Shown: positions 60,900-64,000 of the stretch, in pieces
How the letters are laid out: the number at the start of each line of letters is the position of its first letter
How positions within the stretch are numbered: the first letter of the stretch is position 1
From: Hoyosella rhizosphaerae
GTDB taxonomy: Bacteria > Actinomycetota > Actinomycetes > Mycobacteriales > Mycobacteriaceae
Length of the DNA stretch: 64,000 bases
NCBI RefSeq assembly: GCF_014643175.1
Contig: NZ_BMJH01000001.1
Coordinates: 372,001-436,000 of the forward strand
Reading direction: 5' to 3'
Notes under the pieces: generated by a model
Seen by the model: only the letters and a program-made list of their open reading frames with translations
The model's database searches: none
What the model was told of the DNA's origin: nothing
Made by a program: the position numbers and the translations under genes

Positions 60900-62060
60900 A
60901 TGGACACACCACTTCTGCGCCCCATCCCGCTCACCGTGGGAAGTGTCCCCGCCTTGGGTGACATTATCGGCCGTGACGCACAGGTTGGCCGCGTCCTCCG
61001 CCTGCTAGATACTCGGCAAACAGTGCTCCTGACGGGAGATCGCAGAGTCGGCAAGACATCAATTGCCCGACTCATTGAAGCGCAACTTGCCGCGCAAGAT
61101 CGCCGTTTTGTACGCACCTCAGCTGAACGAGTCAATTACGACGGGTTCGTCGCTGAACTCGCTCGAGCACTCGGTCGCGCAGTTCCGGCCGGAGCGGTTC
61201 GGGAGGAACTTCACCGCTGGGAGCTCACACTCAAAGCCGGGCCAGTGGGACTGAAGCGATCAGGGGACGAGCGGACTCTGGATGAACTTGTTTCCCTCGC
61301 GCTCCCACCCGAAGGGGATCCACCGCTCATCCTGATCATCGATGAAGTTCCGGTACTCGCTCTTGAGATGGAGCGGGAACAACCCGGTGCGGGAAAGGAA
61401 TTGCTCGTCACTCTTCGCCGCATCCGACAGCAGCACTCCACCAGGCTCGCGATGCTGCTTCTCGGCTCAATCGGCTTCCATCACGTCAGTGATGCTGCAC
61501 CCGGAAGCGTCAACGACGTGGCACCCGAACCTGTTGGGCCTCTCAGCGAACCCGATGCGGTGTACCTCGCACGCTGCCTGCTGCTCGGCGAAGAAGTGGA
61601 AACACCTGACCCACTCGGGGTGGCGATCGCTATCGTCAACGCTGCCGAAGCGGTGCCGTACTACATCCAACACCTCGTCAAGGCTTGCCGCGACACCGCC
61701 GATGCCACCGGCCCAGTGGTGGCAACACAGATCCCTGAGCTGGTGAACGAAGCGATGACGGACCCACACGACCCCTGGAACATGCGGCATTACCGCGAAC
61801 GCATCGCCCCGTACTACGGCAGGGCCCAGGCCGAACTCATCGAAACCGTCCTCGATCTGTACGCCGATCAGGGATCACTCACGGTGGACGAACTTGCACG
61901 GTTAATACCTGGCACCGGCATTGCAGAACCGCAGAACCGGCGTGCGCTCATACGGCTCATTGAGGACCTCGAACGCGATCACTACCTCACCAGAAGTGGC
62001 AAGGCCAGCAGCTTCCGAAGCTCACTTGTACAAACATTCTGGGAAACGAGCATGCGGTGA
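60900..62060 (+). CDS. P-loop ATPase with winged-helix-like C-terminus (first of pair)
   Basis: The 386-residue protein has Walker A G-D-R-R-V-G-K-T (46-53) and Walker B LILIIDE (Asp148, Glu149), followed by ASCE/AAA_16 or Orc1-like sequence (VTLRRIRQQHSTRLAMLLLGS, a sensor-1-like strand). The last 90 residues (AELIETVLDLYADQGSLTVDELARLIPGTGI) look like a winged helix. Such ATPases occur in STAND and Orc/Cdc6-like groups, often in defence or plasmid functions. No nuclease or TIR domain is visible. It overlaps the next gene by four bases. Confidence 0.75.
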   Translation: MDTPLLRPIPLTVGSVPALGDIIGRDAQVGRVLRLLDTRQTVLLTGDRRVGKTSIARLIEAQLAAQDRRFVRTSAERVNYDGFVAELARALGRAVPAGAVREELHRWELTLKAGPVGLKRSGDERTLDELVSLALPPEGDPPLILIIDEVPVLALEMEREQPGAGKELLVTLRRIRQQHSTRLAMLLLGSIGFHHVSDAAPGSVNDVAPEPVGPLSEPDAVYLARCLLLGEEVETPDPLGVAIAIVNAAEAVPYYIQHLVKACRDTADATGPVVATQIPELVNEAMTDPHDPWNMRHYRERIAPYYGRAQAELIETVLDLYADQGSLTVDELARLIPGTGIAEPQNRRALIRLIEDLERDHYLTRSGKASSFRSSLVQTFWETSMR

Positions 62061-63235
62061 CAACCCACTATGCTTACTCGCCAGAACTGCACCCGACTGA
62101 GTACCTCGACGAGATGACTGTCGGCGATGGACGCCTGGTCAAACGAATCGCCGAACGCATCCGTCTCGCCGCACGGTCCGGCACTCGCGCGCACACCTTG
62201 ATCACGGGAGCGCGCGGAACAGGAAAAACACACACCCTCGCCGTTGCCGTAGGACGGGCGTCTGCCAGCAGAACCGTTGCGAACAAGGTCAGTGTGGTGT
62301 GGCTGGGTGATGGTGCATTGGAAACCAATTCCTACACGGACTTTCTTGTCAACGCGATTACTCAGATTGACCCTCTAGTGGCGTCCGACATCGTCCTCCG
62401 CCGCGCCGACTACAACGCTGCGGCGTTGGAAGAAATGCTCACCACCGCGTTAAACGGCCGGGTACTTGTCCTGGTCATCGAATCGTTAGACGCGGTGTTT
62501 GATCGCATCGGAATCGCAGGAACTCGAGCGTTGCGCGGTTTCGTGGAAACACACAGCGACACACTCGTTCTCGCCAGTGCGCCCACACTGTTTCCGGCAG
62601 TGAGCTCCCGAACCCAACCGTGGTTTGGCAACTTCGACATCGAACGAACCAGGCAACTCACAGTGCGTGAATGCACCGAACTTCTCCGTCGACGAGGTAA
62701 TGACACAGCACTGGCCGCCTATCTTGACGGCGCCGAAAGTCGGGACGCTATCGATGTTGTGTACCAAGCACTCGGTGGGGCTGCAAGGGTCTGGCACCTC
62801 ATCGCAGATACGGCAACACCAGAAACACTCAGCGACCCTGCCGAAACAATAAACAAAGCACTCGACATGCTCACGCCTTCGTACCACGCAATTTTGAGCG
62901 AGCTACCCAATGTTGAACGCGCCGTTATCGTGACCCTTGGGCGGGGCAACGGTGACGCACACGCCTTCACCGTCGGGGAACTCGCCGCACACTCAGGCAT
63001 CACTGCTAATACGGCTGCCGTCACGTTGCGGCGCCTTACCGAACACAACTGGGTGGTGGGCGCCAAGCGGCCTGGAGCAGATCAGCGGCGAACCTACTAC
63101 CACCTCACCGACCCGCTTCTAGAAACGTACATTCGGCGGCAAACACCCCACCGCGCGGCAAGCACCAGTCGAGGTAATGATGAACAATTGCCCCATTCGT
63201 TCAGAAATCAAAAACCAACTGTGACAGGTCGCTAA
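62057..63235 (+). CDS. P-loop ATPase with MarR-like winged-helix C-terminus (second of pair)
   Basis: The 392-residue protein has Walker A G-A-R-G-T-G-K-T (51-58) and a Walker-B-like VLVIESLD (Glu142, Asp145). Its C-terminal winged helix (AFTVGELAAHSGITANTAAVTLRRLTEHNWVVGAKRPGADQRRTYYHL pattern, about 308-360) is DNA-binding in appearance. It starts at GTG 62057 overlapping the first ATPase, so the two are made together. Their low similarity but equal layout suggests a hetero-complex. The function is not known to me. Confidence 0.75.
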   Translation: MTTHYAYSPELHPTEYLDEMTVGDGRLVKRIAERIRLAARSGTRAHTLITGARGTGKTHTLAVAVGRASASRTVANKVSVVWLGDGALETNSYTDFLVNAITQIDPLVASDIVLRRADYNAAALEEMLTTALNGRVLVLVIESLDAVFDRIGIAGTRALRGFVETHSDTLVLASAPTLFPAVSSRTQPWFGNFDIERTRQLTVRECTELLRRRGNDTALAAYLDGAESRDAIDVVYQALGGAARVWHLIADTATPETLSDPAETINKALDMLTPSYHAILSELPNVERAVIVTLGRGNGDAHAFTVGELAAHSGITANTAAVTLRRLTEHNWVVGAKRPGADQRRTYYHLTDPLLETYIRRQTPHRAASTSRGNDEQLPHSFRNQKPTVTGR

Positions 63236-63325
63236 GGTGAGACGTGACACTCGGCGCGCGTTCGTCGCGTGTTGCACGAGTCGAATGTTCGACTGCGCCC
63301 GCACTGCACGCTAAGGGGACACACT

Positions 63326-64000
63326 ATGTCGCGTTCTACCACGACCGCACGCCACCACGTCGTTATTGTCGGCTCGGGGTTCGGTTCGATGTTTGCCGCC
63401 AGGCAACTCAAGAACGCGGACGTGGACGTCACCGTCATAGCCCGAAGCACACATCACCTTTTTCAGCCGTTGCTGTACCAGGTGGCAACAGGAATCCTGT
63501 CTGTTGGTGAAATTGCGGTACCGAACCGTGTGATTCTGCGCCGCTACAAGAACACCAGGGTGCTTCTGGGTGATGTCGTCGATATTGACGTACGCAACCA
63601 AACAGTGACATCTGAAGCAGCAGACCACGCCATCGTCACTTCCTACGACAGCCTTATCGTCGCAGCGGGTGCTGAGCAGTCGTATTTTGGCAACGACCAT
63701 TTCGCCAAGTACGCGCCCGGAATGAAGACCATTGACCACGCGCTAGAGTTGCGCGGCAAGATCATTGCGGCGTTCGAGCACGCGGAGTTGTCGCATGACC
63801 CCGAAGAGCAAAAACGCCTCCTCACCTTTGTTGTCGTGGGTGCTGGGCCGACAGGTGTTGAGATGGCCGGGCAGATCGCCGAACTAGCTAAACGCACCCT
63901 GACTGACGCGTTCCGCAACGCCGATCCTGCATCAGCGCGCATTATTCTGCTCGACGCCGCCCCTCAGGTTCTCCCACCGATGGGCAAGAAGTTGGGCAAT
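63326..64000 (+). CDS. ndh: Type II NADH dehydrogenase (cut off at right edge)
   Basis: The visible 225 residues contain the FAD motif VVIVGSGFGSMFAARQL, HHLFQPLLYQVATGILSVGEIAVP that is characteristic of NDH-2, and the second nucleotide-binding motif VVVGAGPTGVEMAGQIAEL. The enzyme passes electrons from NADH to menaquinone at the membrane without pumping protons. ATG 63326 follows AAGGGGA by six bases. The C-terminal half lies outside the window. Confidence 0.9.
   Translation, partial: MSRSTTTARHHVVIVGSGFGSMFAARQLKNADVDVTVIARSTHHLFQPLLYQVATGILSVGEIAVPNRVILRRYKNTRVLLGDVVDIDVRNQTVTSEAADHAIVTSYDSLIVAAGAEQSYFGNDHFAKYAPGMKTIDHALELRGKIIAAFEHAELSHDPEEQKRLLTFVVVGAGPTGVEMAGQIAELAKRTLTDAFRNADPASARIILLDAAPQVLPPMGKKLGN

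Noticed and set aside
1-64000. CRISPR arrays, tRNA or rRNA genes, insertion sequences and prophage genes
   Set aside because: No regularly spaced repeats, tRNA-like arms, rRNA sequence or transposase/integrase motifs were noticed on reading both strands. A covariance-model scan was not possible here.

Overview
The window reads as chromosomal DNA of a moderately GC-rich actinomycete, most likely of the order Mycobacteriales (the Corynebacterium/Dietzia/Rhodococcus/Mycobacterium group). This rests on frequent GTG/TTG starts, several apparently leaderless genes, a perfect-core DosR-type operator, an FprA-type ferredoxin reductase remnant, a DUF5302-like protein and many families typical of that order. 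The genus cannot be fixed from the sequence alone. No rRNA, tRNA, CRISPR array, transposase or phage gene was seen. Two genes are cut by the window edges (1..445 and 63326..64000).

Layout. 1-4.5 kb: a carboxymuconolactone-decarboxylase-like protein, an MFS exporter, and a three-gene surface cluster with two WxL-like secreted proteins around a DUF916-like membrane-anchored protein. 4.5-8.3 kb: a PucR-type regulator divergent from an SDR plus succinic-semialdehyde-dehydrogenase-like pair, with a palindrome between them. 8.3-12.8 kb: hypothetical and hydrolase genes, a PPOX-fold protein, and a Bcr/CflA exporter broken by an exact 8-bp tandem duplication. 12.9-17.1 kb: neutral ceramidase, TauD-type dioxygenase and old yellow enzyme, with a divergent MarR regulator and its likely operator. 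17-22.3 kb: NUDIX hydrolase, SRPBCC protein, saccharopine-dehydrogenase-like enzyme and two polytopic membrane proteins. 22.3-26.8 kb: a molybdenum block consisting of an internally deleted fprA remnant, moaA, a 7Fe ferredoxin and a large molybdopterin oxidoreductase. Its two promoter regions share a TATG(n8)CATA motif. 27-31.7 kb: class A PBP, patatin-like protein and a lipoprotein with two repeats.

31.8-39.9 kb: a small membrane exporter, DUF5302-like protein, a Rieske lipoprotein flanked by two tiny acidic proteins that contain no Lys, Arg, His or Cys, an S4 protein, PEP carboxylase, an amidase, and a small gene behind a DosR-type box. 39.8-44.1 kb: a MacAB-like operon (permease, ATPase, adaptor, lipoprotein). 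44.3-50.6 kb: a flavin monooxygenase, 5-hydroxyisourate hydrolase, HtpG, two related small secreted proteins, a GNAT enzyme and a thioredoxin-reductase-like flavoprotein. 50.6-54.1 kb: an accessory-looking island. An AbiEi/DUF559-type nuclease-like gene sits between two copies of a 58-bp inverted repeat; a third nearby copy follows a coiled-coil membrane protein and a fourth lies at 17.1 kb. 54.2-60.6 kb: FabH, a thioesterase-like protein, a VOC protein, a Rieske-glutamate-synthase-like fusion, DoxX, HEAT-repeat and MerR/TipA-type genes. 60.9-63.2 kb: a translationally coupled pair of different P-loop ATPases with winged-helix-like C-termini behind a palindromic promoter, followed by a type II NADH dehydrogenase that runs off the end.

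The most promising leads are the repeat/nuclease cassette, the paired ATPases, the pair of basic-residue-free small proteins, the WxL-like surface cluster and the shared operator of the molybdenum genes.
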